DNA of 64,000 nt, taken from an uncultured Paraprevotella sp. Lineage in GTDB: Bacteria > Bacteroidota > Bacteroidia > Bacteroidales > Bacteroidaceae. Of this stretch, positions 1 through 8,074 are shown piece by piece. The position numbers and the translations under genes are program-made. Where the stretch lies: contig CALUKY010000014.1 in the NCBI GenBank assembly GCA_944321345.1, positions 1-64,000 on the forward strand. The letters are read 5' to 3'. The notes under the pieces are model-generated. The model searched no databases. It was not told where the DNA came from and worked only from the letters and a program-made list of their open reading frames with translations. The number at the start of each line of letters is the position of its first letter. Positions within the stretch are counted from its first letter, which is position 1.

Positions 1-92
1 CAATATATTAACTATAAAAATGAGAGACCCATTGGTAGAGTTAAATATGCGCTAATTTAATTCCGCCAACGGGTTTAGAACATTATTTGAGT

Positions 93-1193
93 ATGGAAAA
101 TAGAAAGATTCGTGTGGGTATCACACAAGGAGATATAAATGGAGTAGGCTATGAGGTGATCCTGAAGGTGTTTCAGGAGGCTGGAATGCTGGAGTTGTGT
201 ACACCGATTATTTACGGTTCGCCCAAGATCGCGTCTTTTCACCGTAAGGCTCTGGAACTGAATACCAATTTCCTGACCATTGATCAGGCTGAAGAGGCTG
301 TTGACGGAAAGGTGAATCTGGTGACTTGTATTGAAGAGGAGGTGAAAATCGATTTGGGCAAGCCTACCAAAGAGAGCGGACAGGCTGCTTTGGCCGCTTT
401 GGAGCGCTCGATCATAGACTACCGTTCCGGATTGATTGATGTATTGGTGACAGCACCGATCAACAAATATACGATTCAGAGCCAGGAATTTCAGTTCCCC
501 GGCCATACGGAATACATTCAGGCTTGTCTGGGTGACGGACAGGAGGCATTAATGGTTCTGATGAACCGTAGCTTGCGCGTAGCTCTGGTAACAACCCATC
601 TTCCGATCCGTAAGGTGGCTGATGCCATTACACAGGAAGCCATTGTGCAGAAACTGCGTATTTTCAGCAAGGCTCTCAAGCGCGATCTGGGATTTGAATC
701 ACCACGCATCGCCGTGCTCGGACTGAATCCGCATTCCGGTGATCAGGGCCTGTTGGGAGAGGAAGAGCAGACGATCATCAAACCGGCTTTGGAACAGGCG
801 ATGAGTGAAGGCATTTTCTGTTTCGGTCCGTTTGCCGCAGATGGTTTCTTCGGTTCCCGTGCTTATGAGGCTTACGATGGTGTGCTGGCCATGTATCACG
901 ATCAGGGACTGGCACCGTTTAAGGCGCTGGCCATGAACGACGGTATCAATTATACTGCCGGACTGCCTATCGTGCGCACTTCTCCGGACCACGGTACCGC
1001 TTATGACATTGCCGGAAAGGGTTTGGCAGATCCTACTTCGTTGCGTGAGGCTATTTATACCGCAATTGATGTTTATCGTAACCGGGCACGTTATGATGAG
1101 GCTTATGCCCATCCGCTCCGGAAAATGTATTATGAGAAGCGTGATGACAGCGACACGCTGAAACTGAATGCTCCTGAAGAGGAAGAGGCATGA
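93..1193 (+). CDS. pdxA: 4-hydroxythreonine-4-phosphate dehydrogenase PdxA
   Basis: Cytosolic enzyme of pyridoxal 5'-phosphate synthesis that oxidises 4-phospho-hydroxy-threonine to 3-amino-1-hydroxyacetone phosphate. The 366-residue product has the PdxA signatures in order: an N-terminal GITQGD..GVGYE motif, the metal-ligand region FPGHTEY, LNPHSGDQG, and YHDQGLAPFK near the C-terminus. Length fits the family. I chose ATG 93; an in-frame TTG at 87 would add only two residues. The stop overlaps the next start (ATGA), so it is translationally coupled to the following membrane-protein gene. Confidence 0.96.
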   Translation: MENRKIRVGITQGDINGVGYEVILKVFQEAGMLELCTPIIYGSPKIASFHRKALELNTNFLTIDQAEEAVDGKVNLVTCIEEEVKIDLGKPTKESGQAALAALERSIIDYRSGLIDVLVTAPINKYTIQSQEFQFPGHTEYIQACLGDGQEALMVLMNRSLRVALVTTHLPIRKVADAITQEAIVQKLRIFSKALKRDLGFESPRIAVLGLNPHSGDQGLLGEEEQTIIKPALEQAMSEGIFCFGPFAADGFFGSRAYEAYDGVLAMYHDQGLAPFKALAMNDGINYTAGLPIVRTSPDHGTAYDIAGKGLADPTSLREAIYTAIDVYRNRARYDEAYAHPLRKMYYEKRDDSDTLKLNAPEEEEA

Positions 1194-2194
1194 AAAACAG
1201 ACTGAGAAATCTTTTCTTCCTGATAGGAGTGGTGGCGGTGGCCATCATGCTCTGGAAGTTTGAGATGCCTTATGATCAGGTCTTGCAGAATGTGCGGCGC
1301 GCCGGAATCTGGTTTCCGGCCGTACTGCTTCTTTGGGGCGTGATTTACTTTATGAATACCTGCGCCTGGCAGGTGATTCTGAATGCGGGAGGGCAGACCG
1401 GACGGGTACCGTTCTGGAAAGTTTATAAATACACGGTAACAGGATTCTCGCTTAATTACGTCACTCCTGTGGGACTGTTGGGTGGTGAGCCTTACCGGAT
1501 TATGGAAGTCAGTGCTTATGTGGGCAAGGAACGGGCCACTTCGAGCGTGATCCTGCACGCCATGATGCACATTTTTTCGCATTTCTGTTTCTGGGCTTTT
1601 TCCATTTTGCTTTATCTGGTGCTTTATGGAGCTCTGATGGGATGGGGAATGGCCGTGTTGCTGTTGTTTATCGCCGCTTTCTGTGCACTGGGTATCTATT
1701 TCTTCATGAAGGGATACCGCAACGGTCTTGCGTTGAATGTTCTGAACTTTTTTGCCCGTCTTCCTTTCTGCAAGAAAAAATTCGGCGGATTCATCGAGCG
1801 TAATCGTGCGGCCATTGAACGGGTGGATGAGCAGATTGCCGCTTTGCATGCCCAGAGCCGGCGGGTGTTCTATCTGTCTTTGTCGCTCGAATTCTTTGCC
1901 CGTATTGTAGGGTGTCTGGAGATTATGTTTATTCTGTTTATTATGACCAGCGACGTTTCTTTCTGGGATTGCATCCTCATTCAGGCATTCACCTCTCTGT
2001 TTGCCAATCTGTTTTTCTTCATGCCCATGCAGATGGGAGCACGTGAAGGCGGATTTGCACTGGCAACCGGAGGGTTGGCCATGACAAAGGCGTTTGGAGT
2101 ATATACCAGTCTGATTGTCCGTTTGCGTGAGATCTTCTGGATTGTTATAGGAATTGCTCTGATGAAGGTTGGAAACCATGTGGCTTCAAAATAA
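1190..2194 (+). CDS. Flippase-like membrane protein (lysylphosphatidylglycerol synthase TM / UPF0104 family)
   Basis: A 334-residue integral membrane protein of the family of the flippase half of MprF (pfam03706-like). It starts with a hydrophobic helix (FFLIGVVAVAIMLW) and has about seven or eight membrane segments. The NYVTPVGLLGGEPYRI stretch and the late GAREGG segment are typical. It lacks the lysyl-transferase domain, so it is not a complete MprF; members are proposed to move lipids or polyprenyl carriers across the inner membrane, but the substrate is unknown. It overlaps pdxA by four bases; the pairing says nothing specific about function. Confidence 0.85.
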   Translation: MKNRLRNLFFLIGVVAVAIMLWKFEMPYDQVLQNVRRAGIWFPAVLLLWGVIYFMNTCAWQVILNAGGQTGRVPFWKVYKYTVTGFSLNYVTPVGLLGGEPYRIMEVSAYVGKERATSSVILHAMMHIFSHFCFWAFSILLYLVLYGALMGWGMAVLLLFIAAFCALGIYFFMKGYRNGLALNVLNFFARLPFCKKKFGGFIERNRAAIERVDEQIAALHAQSRRVFYLSLSLEFFARIVGCLEIMFILFIMTSDVSFWDCILIQAFTSLFANLFFFMPMQMGAREGGFALATGGLAMTKAFGVYTSLIVRLREIFWIVIGIALMKVGNHVASK

Positions 2195-2237
2195 CAACAG
2201 CCCGGCATCGTAATTTGCGATGCCGGGCTGTTGTTAT
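2191..2237. terminator. Bidirectional terminator overlapping both convergent stop codons
   Basis: A perfect 20-bp inverted repeat (arms 2191-2210 and 2218-2237, 7-base loop TAATTTG). It covers the stop codon of the upstream plus gene (2192-2194) and abuts the last base of the stop of the minus acyltransferase (2237-2239). It should end transcripts in both directions. Confidence 0.85.
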
Positions 2238-3394
2238 TATCCCAGGAGAATACGCGCTTTTTGTCCGATAACGCGATATACCAGAGCGACAAATATCCAG
2301 GATATCGCAAAGGCCAATATGGCGGCAATCGGAATCTGTATGCATATCGGGATCTGTAATGTACGTGTGAGCAGTACCATCGGTCCGGTCAGGAAATAGT
2401 GTACCATATAAATACCGAAGCCGCATTGGGTCAGATTGGCCAGCAGATTGCATACGGCAACATTCTTTATACGGACCCGCTTGAGGAGCATGAACACAGC
2501 TATGGTCATCAGGGCTACATTCGGAGAGCAGTAATAGAAAAACAGTTCCAGTTCTTCGGGAGTGAAAGAGGCACGGGTTGTAATCTCCCGGAAGCCTAGA
2601 TAGGTAACGATAAATCCGGCAGCAAAGAACAGAATACCCAAAAGTACCGATTTGCTGATGCTCCATGTTACGTGATGACGCAGATAATGTCCCAGCAACA
2701 GATATCCGTTGAAACCGGCAAAGTAGAACAGCATATGGAATTCATTCCAGGAGCAGGCACCCCAAATATAGGGATTGACAAAGGTGCGCAGATACGGTAC
2801 AAACAAAGTAACGCCCCATAGCTGCAGGAAGAAACGTTTTTTCTTCACGCTGGCCTTTTCCACCCAGGCTGAGAAAATGGGCAGATAAAGATACAGCCCG
2901 ATGAGCAGATATACATACCACATGTGTACTGCTACGGTAGAGAAGTTCAGAGGAATCTGTGCGATATAAGTCAATGACACCTCGAAGGATTGCTTCATGA
3001 CCTCTTCACCTGAATAAGGGAAGAAATCCAGAATGGTTTGCGGACCATAGCCGATGACTCCCATAAACCAGGGGAAAAGGGCATAGATGACTGACCAGAT
3101 CAGGAAAGGCCAGAGCACACGAGAGATTCTTTTCTTGTAGAATGCTCCGCTTTTTTCATGGATGGGAAGCAGTAATGCACCGGTGATCATCACAAAGAGC
3201 GGAACACAGGGACGGAGTAAAGAGCCGTAGATGGCTCCCCAGTTCTTGATTTCGGCAACCATGCTTTGGTCATTGCCGGTGTAGAAATTGAACGGGTCGG
3301 TAGCATGGCAACATACTACAGTAAACATGGCCACCAGACGCACACAGTCCAGCTAGACAACATGTTTCTTGTCGTTTGCATTTGTTGGATTCAT
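2237..3394 (-). pseudogene. Acyltransferase family 3 gene interrupted by an in-frame amber codon
   Basis: Encodes an inner-membrane O-acyltransferase of the OafA/acyltransferase-3 type (about ten membrane helices; the VVCCH motif holds the usual catalytic histidine). The natural start is ATG at 3394; 13 codons later, at 3355-3353, the frame hits TAG, followed by LDCVRLVAMFTVVCCH. In homologues as I recall them this spot is part of a VWLD-like motif, so TGG to TAG is the likely change. The rest of the frame (to 2237) is intact. Translation could restart at GTG 3343 or ATG 3328, giving up to 368 residues that lack only the N-terminal cytoplasmic tail, so some function may remain. No neighbouring glycan genes indicate the substrate. 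Confidence 0.75.
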
Positions 3395-3523
3395 GATTTT
3401 TTTGTTTTGTAGATTCTGTTTCAAAGGTAACCATAATCCTTCAATGTCTCAAATCATGTTTCGTTTAACCCGTTTTTCTCCTCTATTTTTTAAAGTAATA
3501 AAAAAACTGTTGGGATAAAAAAG

Positions 3524-3565
3524 AAGTACACCTTCAAAGTTATATCAAACCTTGAAGGTGCACTT
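3524..3565 (-). terminator. Intrinsic terminator of fprA
   Basis: Inverted repeat with 16-base arms (3524-3539 / 3550-3565, two G-T pairs) followed on the minus strand by a T run (3523-3514). It lies just past the fprA stop codon. Confidence 0.8.
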
Positions 3566-3580
3566 CATATTAATTTAAAG

Positions 3581-4744
3581 TCAGGCCAAGATTGCATCTG
3601 CCATGCTTTCTAATACCGGTATGTCAGTTTGTTTCATCTTGCTCTTGATGGTTACCATCGGAGATACGATTTCCATATTTTTCATACCTTCCAGCATGCC
3701 CAGCATGACCTTTCCGGCAGTAGGAGCCCATGAACCGTTTTCGATAACCGCTACCTTACGCTTCTGGAATCCCTTGATTTGCAGGTGATGCAGGAAGTCG
3801 TACATCGGCGGGAACAGACCTGCATCGTAAGAAGGAGCTGCCACTACCAGTTTGCTCAGCTTGAACGCATTCTCTACAGCTGTGGCCATATCGTCGCGTG
3901 ACAAGTCGGTAATCATAACTTTTGCTGCACCCTTGTCCAACAGAATCTGAGCCATTTTCTCGGCTGCTTCTGCTGTGCCTCCATGAATGGATGCGTATGC
4001 TACCAATACACCGTCCTCTTCCGGCTCGTATTTGCTCCAGGTGTCATACAGTCCGATGAAATATCCCAGATTGTCTTTCAGAACCGGTCCGTGCAGCGGA
4101 CAGATCATCCGGATATCCAGGGTAGCGGCTTTTTTCAGTAATGCCTGAACCTGCATGCCGTATTTTCCGCAGATGTTGAAGTAATAGCGGCGTGCTTCAT
4201 CAGCCCAAGGTTCTTCGTTGCAAAGAGCACCGAATTTTCCGAAGCCGTCCGCTGAAAAGAGCACCTTGTCTTTCTGGTCATAGGTAACCATGACTTCCGG
4301 CCAATGTACCATAGGAGCCATGAAGAATTGCAAAGTGTGTGCGCCTAAAGATAAGGTTTCGCCTTCCTTTACGATGACCAGACGGTCTGTGAAGTCAACT
4401 CCTTCGAAAAACTGAGGCAACATCTGTGCCGCTTTGGCACTGAGTACAATCTGGATTTTCGGATATCGGGTTGCGATATTTCCGATATTGGCGGCATGAT
4501 CCGGTTCCATATGTTGTACAATCAGATAGTCTGGAGTACGGCCCTGAAGAGCCTCTTCCAGATTGCTCATCCATTCATCTGTTTTCCGATTGTCTACCGT
4601 ATCCATAATGGCAATTTTCTCGTCAAGAATGACATATGAATTATAAGAAATGCCGTTAGGTACTACATACTGACTTTCGAACAAGTCAATGTCTGTGTCG
4701 TCTGCTCCGATGTACTTGATATCGGGTGTAATTTCTGTTATCAT
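3581..4744 (-). CDS. fprA: Flavodiiron protein (FprA family A-type flavoprotein)
   Basis: A 387-residue cytosolic flavodiiron protein that reduces O2 or NO to water or N2O with electrons from rubredoxin-type donors, an oxygen-defence enzyme of anaerobes. The N-terminal metallo-beta-lactamase-like domain carries the diiron ligands HMEPDH and later MVHWPE, SADGFGKFG and CPLHGP. The C-terminal flavodoxin domain begins near VLVAYASIHGGTAEAAE (FMN phosphate loop). No rubredoxin or flavin-reductase extension is fused. ATG 4744 (MITEITPDIKYIG) is the start: a longer reading would run back through the predicted promoter at 4774-4805. Confidence 0.93.
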   Translation of the reverse strand: MITEITPDIKYIGADDTDIDLFESQYVVPNGISYNSYVILDEKIAIMDTVDNRKTDEWMSNLEEALQGRTPDYLIVQHMEPDHAANIGNIATRYPKIQIVLSAKAAQMLPQFFEGVDFTDRLVIVKEGETLSLGAHTLQFFMAPMVHWPEVMVTYDQKDKVLFSADGFGKFGALCNEEPWADEARRYYFNICGKYGMQVQALLKKAATLDIRMICPLHGPVLKDNLGYFIGLYDTWSKYEPEEDGVLVAYASIHGGTAEAAEKMAQILLDKGAAKVMITDLSRDDMATAVENAFKLSKLVVAAPSYDAGLFPPMYDFLHHLQIKGFQKRKVAVIENGSWAPTAGKVMLGMLEGMKNMEIVSPMVTIKSKMKQTDIPVLESMADAILA

Positions 4745-4773
4745 ATTTCGTTTTTGTTTTGAATGCCTTTCGA

Positions 4774-4805
4774 CAAAGGTCGTTTTTTTTATTGATTTAT
4801 GCAAA
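4774..4805 (-). promoter_or_regulatory. Predicted promoter of fprA
   Basis: Minus-strand TTTG (4805-4802), 20-base spacer, GACCTTTG (4781-4774), one mismatch to the Bacteroides -7 consensus TAnnTTTG. It lies 29 bases before ATG 4744, so fprA is probably transcribed separately from the upstream J-protein gene. Confidence 0.55.
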
Positions 4806-4814
4806 TTGTGATTC

Positions 4815-4838
4815 AAAAAATACATACTTTCGGGTATG
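4815..4838 (-). terminator. Weak terminator after the J-protein gene
   Basis: Short hairpin CATAC/GTATG (4834-4838 with 4823-4827) followed on the minus strand by a T run (4820-4815), just after the stop at 4841. The stem is only five or six pairs. Confidence 0.4.
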
Positions 4839-4840
4839 CT

Positions 4841-5530
4841 TTATGAGCGGCGCATTTCTTCCAGCAATTCTTTTTGGCGAGGACTTAAATGCTGAGGCAG
4901 GTCTACCTGATAGGTTATGATCAGATTGCCCCGTTCTCCGTTCGGATACAAATCTCCCTTGCCTTTGATGCGCACTTTGCTGCCCGGCTGCGTTCCGGGT
5001 TTTACCTTCAGTCTGATTTTTTCTACGGGAGTGGATACAATGATCTCTCCTCCCAAGATGGCGGTGTACATGTCAATGTGTACCTGACACAATTTATCCT
5101 GCACCATCGGCTCTTCCTGATATCCGTTAAAGCCACCGAAGCCTCCGAAATTCTGGAATCCGCTGCTTTGGGCGCTTTGCCTGCGGTGTGCTCCTCCGAA
5201 CAATTGTTCAAAAAAGTCGGAGAAGCTGCCTCCGCCACCGAACTGGCTGAAGTCGAACCCTTCGAATCCGCCTTCTCCTCCGCCACCGTTCTGGAAACCG
5301 CCCATGCTCTTCCAATGCTCTCCGTATTGATCATACTTGGCCCGTTTTTCGGGATCGCTCAATACGTCGTACGCTTCGTTCAACGCCTGGAATTTAGCCT
5401 TGGCTTTCGGATCGTTCGGATGCAGGTCCGGATGAAACTGTTTGGCTCTTTTCCGATAGGCGCTCTTGATGTCTTTTTGAGGGGTGTCTTTAGGAATACC
5501 CATGATCTTATAATAATCTATAAATGCCAT
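4841..5530 (-). CDS. CbpA/DnaJ-type J-domain co-chaperone, short form
   Basis: Hsp40 partner of DnaK. Residues about 4-70 form the J domain with the HPD signature in [15 protein letters not shown]; residues about 90-140 are Gly/Phe-rich. The last ~85 residues ([11 protein letters not shown]..., [15 protein letters not shown], ...[12 protein letters not shown]) match the second C-terminal peptide-binding domain of DnaJ/CbpA. At 229 residues it is about 75 shorter than usual CbpA; there is no Zn finger and no room for the first C-terminal domain. The ATG at 5530 follows AGGAGGATCATT, a rare near-perfect Shine-Dalgarno for this organism; longer readings upstream give no J-protein sequence. No CbpM-type modulator gene follows. 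Confidence 0.88.
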   Translation of the reverse strand: MAFIDYYKIMGIPKDTPQKDIKSAYRKRAKQFHPDLHPNDPKAKAKFQALNEAYDVLSDPEKRAKYDQYGEHWKSMGGFQNGGGGEGGFEGFDFSQFGGGGSFSDFFEQLFGGAHRRQSAQSSGFQNFGGFGGFNGYQEEPMVQDKLCQVHIDMYTAILGGEIIVSTPVEKIRLKVKPGTQPGSKVRIKGKGDLYPNGERGNLIITYQVDLPQHLSPRQKELLEEMRRS

Positions 5531-5581
5531 AATGATCCTCCTTTTTTTGCTAAAATATTCAACAAATAAGGTGCCAGTCAG

Positions 5582-5612
5582 TTGGTGACAGTGCGTTTTA
5601 TTGCTATTTTTG
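5582..5612 (+). promoter_or_regulatory. Predicted promoter of the 5'-nucleotidase-like gene
   Basis: TTGG (5582-5585), 19-base spacer, TATTTTTG (5605-5612): a full match to the Bacteroides -33/-7 pattern, 26 bases before ATG 5639. Confidence 0.7.
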
Positions 5613-5638
5613 CAGAAATTATAGCAGATTTTTAAAAG

Positions 5639-7369
5639 ATGGCAGAAAAAGACCGAGAAGAAAAGAAAATAAGGATCATGCATACCACGGATGTGCATGG
5701 TGCTTTGTTTTCGCATGACTTTATAGAGAACGGTCCGTCACGGGGCGCTCTTTCGCGGGTTTATGCCTTTGTCTGTCGGGAGCGGGAGCGCTTCCCGGAT
5801 TCTCTGGTCTTGCTGGATGGAGGGGATGTACTTCAGGGCCAGCCCACAGCCTATTACTATAATTTTGTAGATACACAAAGTCCGCATCTGGTGGCGGAAG
5901 TGATGAATCACATGCGTTATGACGCTCTCTGTATCGGAAACCATGATCTGGAGATGGGGCATGCCGTATATGACCGTTTTGTGGCGCAGTGCCGTTTTCC
6001 GGTTCTGGCTGCAAATCTGCTGGACGATAAAACCGGAACCCCTTATTTCAAACCCTACACCGTGCTGGAACGCAAAGGAGTGCGTATTGTTGTGCTCGGA
6101 CTGATTACAAGCGCCATTCCACATTGGGTGCCGAAAGACCAATGGAGTGGGATGGCGGTACAGGATATGGTAGACGCTGCCGCCCATTGGGTGAATTATA
6201 TCCGGGAGCATGAACGACCGGATATTCTGGTAGGACTGTTTCATTCCGGTTGGGATGGGGGCATTATAACCGATGAGTTTTGTGAGAACGTATCTAGCCG
6301 GATTGCTCATGAGGTGGATGGCCTGGATGTGATTTGTTATGGGCACGATCACCAGAAGCATGTTGAAATGGTAACCAACAAGGCCGGACATAAGGTTTGC
6401 TGTGTGGGATTATGGAGTCTGGCCACCAGTGTCAGTGTGATCGACATAACGTTATCTTACGAGGAAGGCCGCCTGATAAGGAAGAAAATTCACGGACATA
6501 TTCAGAACGTCATGTATGAAACCGATCCGGCTGTGTATGAATTTGAACGGAAATACGCTGATGCGTCTGCGCTGATCGCGGCCTATGTGAATCAGCGCAT
6601 CGGGCATTTTGAGCAGACCGTGCACAGCCAGGACGCCTATTTCGGCTCTTCTGCCTTTATGGACCTTATTCATGACATGCAGCTGAAAATCAGTGGTGCG
6701 GATGTGTCGTTTGCGGCTCCGCTTACTTTTGATACGGTCATACACCAAGGAGATATTTATATACGTGACATGTTTCACCTGTATAAATATGAAAACATGA
6801 TTTGTGTATTGGCGCTGAAAGGCAGTGAAATCAAAAGAATACTTGAGATGAGTTATGCTTTGTGGACCGACCGCATGCAACGTGCAGAAGATCATATCAT
6901 GAAGATGGCTCCTTTGCTGGATCATGGACGGCGATTGGGCTTTGTCAATCTGGCATTTAATTTTGATTCGGCGGCCGGAATCCGGTATACGGTAGATGTA
7001 ACCTGTGCCGAAGGAGAACGGGTTGAGATCGAATCCATGGCCGACGGACGCCCGTTTGATCCGGATGCAGTCTATCGGGTGGTAACCAATTCCTATCGTG
7101 CCTATGGTGGGGGAGAACTGTTTACCCGTGGAGCCGGGCTGGATCATGATGAACTGCAGCGACGTATTCTGCATATCTCCGAGAAAGATATCCGCTATCA
7201 TTTTATAGAATATATACGGGAACGCAAGCATGTCCGTGCCGAAGCTATGGGACACTGGCGCTTTGTGCCTGAAGAGTGGACCGATGAGGCCTGTCGTCGT
7301 GACCGTATCATCTTATTTGGAAATAACGAACTTAAGGATCATGAAACGTACCGTGGAAATGACTGCTGA
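5639..7369 (+). CDS. Bifunctional metallophosphatase/5'-nucleotidase-like protein
   Basis: A 576-residue two-domain phosphoesterase of the UshA/5'-nucleotidase family. The N-terminal calcineurin-like domain shows all metal motifs: TTDVHG (D18, H20), GGDVLQG (D63), GNHD (N101-D103), [10 protein letters not shown] and YGHDHQK. The C-terminal nucleotide-binding domain follows (about 330-540), including [12 protein letters not shown]. Unusually it has no signal peptide: the product starts [14 protein letters not shown], so it is predicted to be cytosolic, whereas classical members are periplasmic or surface-bound. Substrate is unproven (nucleoside monophosphates, UDP-sugars or cyclic nucleotides are all seen in the family). 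It overlaps mnmD by 29 bases. Confidence 0.88.
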   Translation: MAEKDREEKKIRIMHTTDVHGALFSHDFIENGPSRGALSRVYAFVCRERERFPDSLVLLDGGDVLQGQPTAYYYNFVDTQSPHLVAEVMNHMRYDALCIGNHDLEMGHAVYDRFVAQCRFPVLAANLLDDKTGTPYFKPYTVLERKGVRIVVLGLITSAIPHWVPKDQWSGMAVQDMVDAAAHWVNYIREHERPDILVGLFHSGWDGGIITDEFCENVSSRIAHEVDGLDVICYGHDHQKHVEMVTNKAGHKVCCVGLWSLATSVSVIDITLSYEEGRLIRKKIHGHIQNVMYETDPAVYEFERKYADASALIAAYVNQRIGHFEQTVHSQDAYFGSSAFMDLIHDMQLKISGADVSFAAPLTFDTVIHQGDIYIRDMFHLYKYENMICVLALKGSEIKRILEMSYALWTDRMQRAEDHIMKMAPLLDHGRRLGFVNLAFNFDSAAGIRYTVDVTCAEGERVEIESMADGRPFDPDAVYRVVTNSYRAYGGGELFTRGAGLDHDELQRRILHISEKDIRYHFIEYIRERKHVRAEAMGHWRFVPEEWTDEACRRDRIILFGNNELKDHETYRGNDC

Positions 7370-8000
7370 TGGCAGTTGTACGCTTTTTGTGCCCGAAATG
7401 GATGAACATTACCATTCGGTAAACGGCGCTTTGCAGGAATCGCGCCATGTTTTTTTTCAGGCGGGGTGGGAATATCTGAACCGGGATAACTATCGTATTT
7501 TAGAATTCGGATTCGGTACCGGCCTGAATGCTTTGTTGGCTTTGTCGCGTGCTGTTCATGACGGAACGCAAGTGGCTTATTACACGATAGAAAAGTTTCC
7601 GCTCACAGAAGACCTGTGGCAGCAGTTGCATTATGAGCATCTGGATATCGAAGGAGCCGGACGCTGGTTCTCTTCATTGCATCAAAGCATTTGGGATAAA
7701 GATGTGCTTCTGGCACCCAATTTCTTGTTGCACAAAATTAAAGGTGACTTTAACGAGGTGCCTTTTCCGGGACAGATAGATTTGGTGTTTTTCGATGCCT
7801 TTGCTCCCGACAAGCAACCTGAAGTATGGAGCCAGACACTGTTTGACCGTATTTTTCAGGTTATGGCTCCCGGCGGAGTGCTGGTAACCTATTGTGCCAA
7901 GGGAGTGGTGCGCCGCATGTTGCAGCAGGCCGGGTTTCGTGTAGAGCGTATCCCGGGGCCTCCCGGAAAGCGTGAGATGCTTCGTGCCATCGCTCCTTGA
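7341..8000 (+). CDS. mnmD: tRNA 5-methylaminomethyl-2-thiouridine methyltransferase MnmD
   Basis: SAM-dependent methyltransferase that completes mnm5s2U at wobble position 34 of tRNAs; here the stand-alone methyltransferase half of MnmC (pfam05430 type). Motifs: the SAM loop EFGFGTGLNALLAL, the YTIEKFPL strand end, DLVFFDAFAPDKQPEVW, and the C-terminal IPGPPGKREMLRA. The 219-residue length fits the single-domain Bacteroidetes form, without the FAD oxidase domain. I placed the start at ATG 7341 because homology ([17 protein letters not shown]) begins there; the longer frame to 7230 lies within the upstream gene. The 29-base overlap suggests coupled translation. Confidence 0.9.
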   Translation: MKRTVEMTADGSCTLFVPEMDEHYHSVNGALQESRHVFFQAGWEYLNRDNYRILEFGFGTGLNALLALSRAVHDGTQVAYYTIEKFPLTEDLWQQLHYEHLDIEGAGRWFSSLHQSIWDKDVLLAPNFLLHKIKGDFNEVPFPGQIDLVFFDAFAPDKQPEVWSQTLFDRIFQVMAPGGVLVTYCAKGVVRRMLQQAGFRVERIPGPPGKREMLRAIAP

Positions 8001-8012
8001 GTTTCCTGATAC

Positions 8013-8074
8013 AAAAAAACGCATGGCTTTTATCCGCGGTAATGTCCGTCCGGATGGAAGCCATGCGTTTTTTT
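8013..8074. terminator. Bidirectional terminator between mnmD and fbp
   Basis: Arms AAAAAAACGCATGGCTT (8013-8029) and AAGCCATGCGTTTTTTT (8058-8074), with a nested ATCCG/CGGAT pair in the loop. A/T runs flank both sides; the T run overlaps the fbp stop. Confidence 0.85.

Noticed and set aside
1130-2179. 349-codon minus-strand frame opposite the flippase-like gene
   Set aside because: Composition (His/Gln/Arg-rich, no domain) is that of an antisense shadow; the plus frame is a typical membrane protein.
3353-3355. Amber codon read as pyrrolysine or another recoded residue
   Set aside because: No recoding signals, and amber codons serve as normal stops in this window (for example the 29-codon gene and ftsY); a nonsense mutation is simpler.
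4889-5569. 226-codon plus-strand frame opposite the J-protein gene
   Set aside because: Shadow of the Gly/Phe-rich coding region; the minus frame has clear J-domain motifs.
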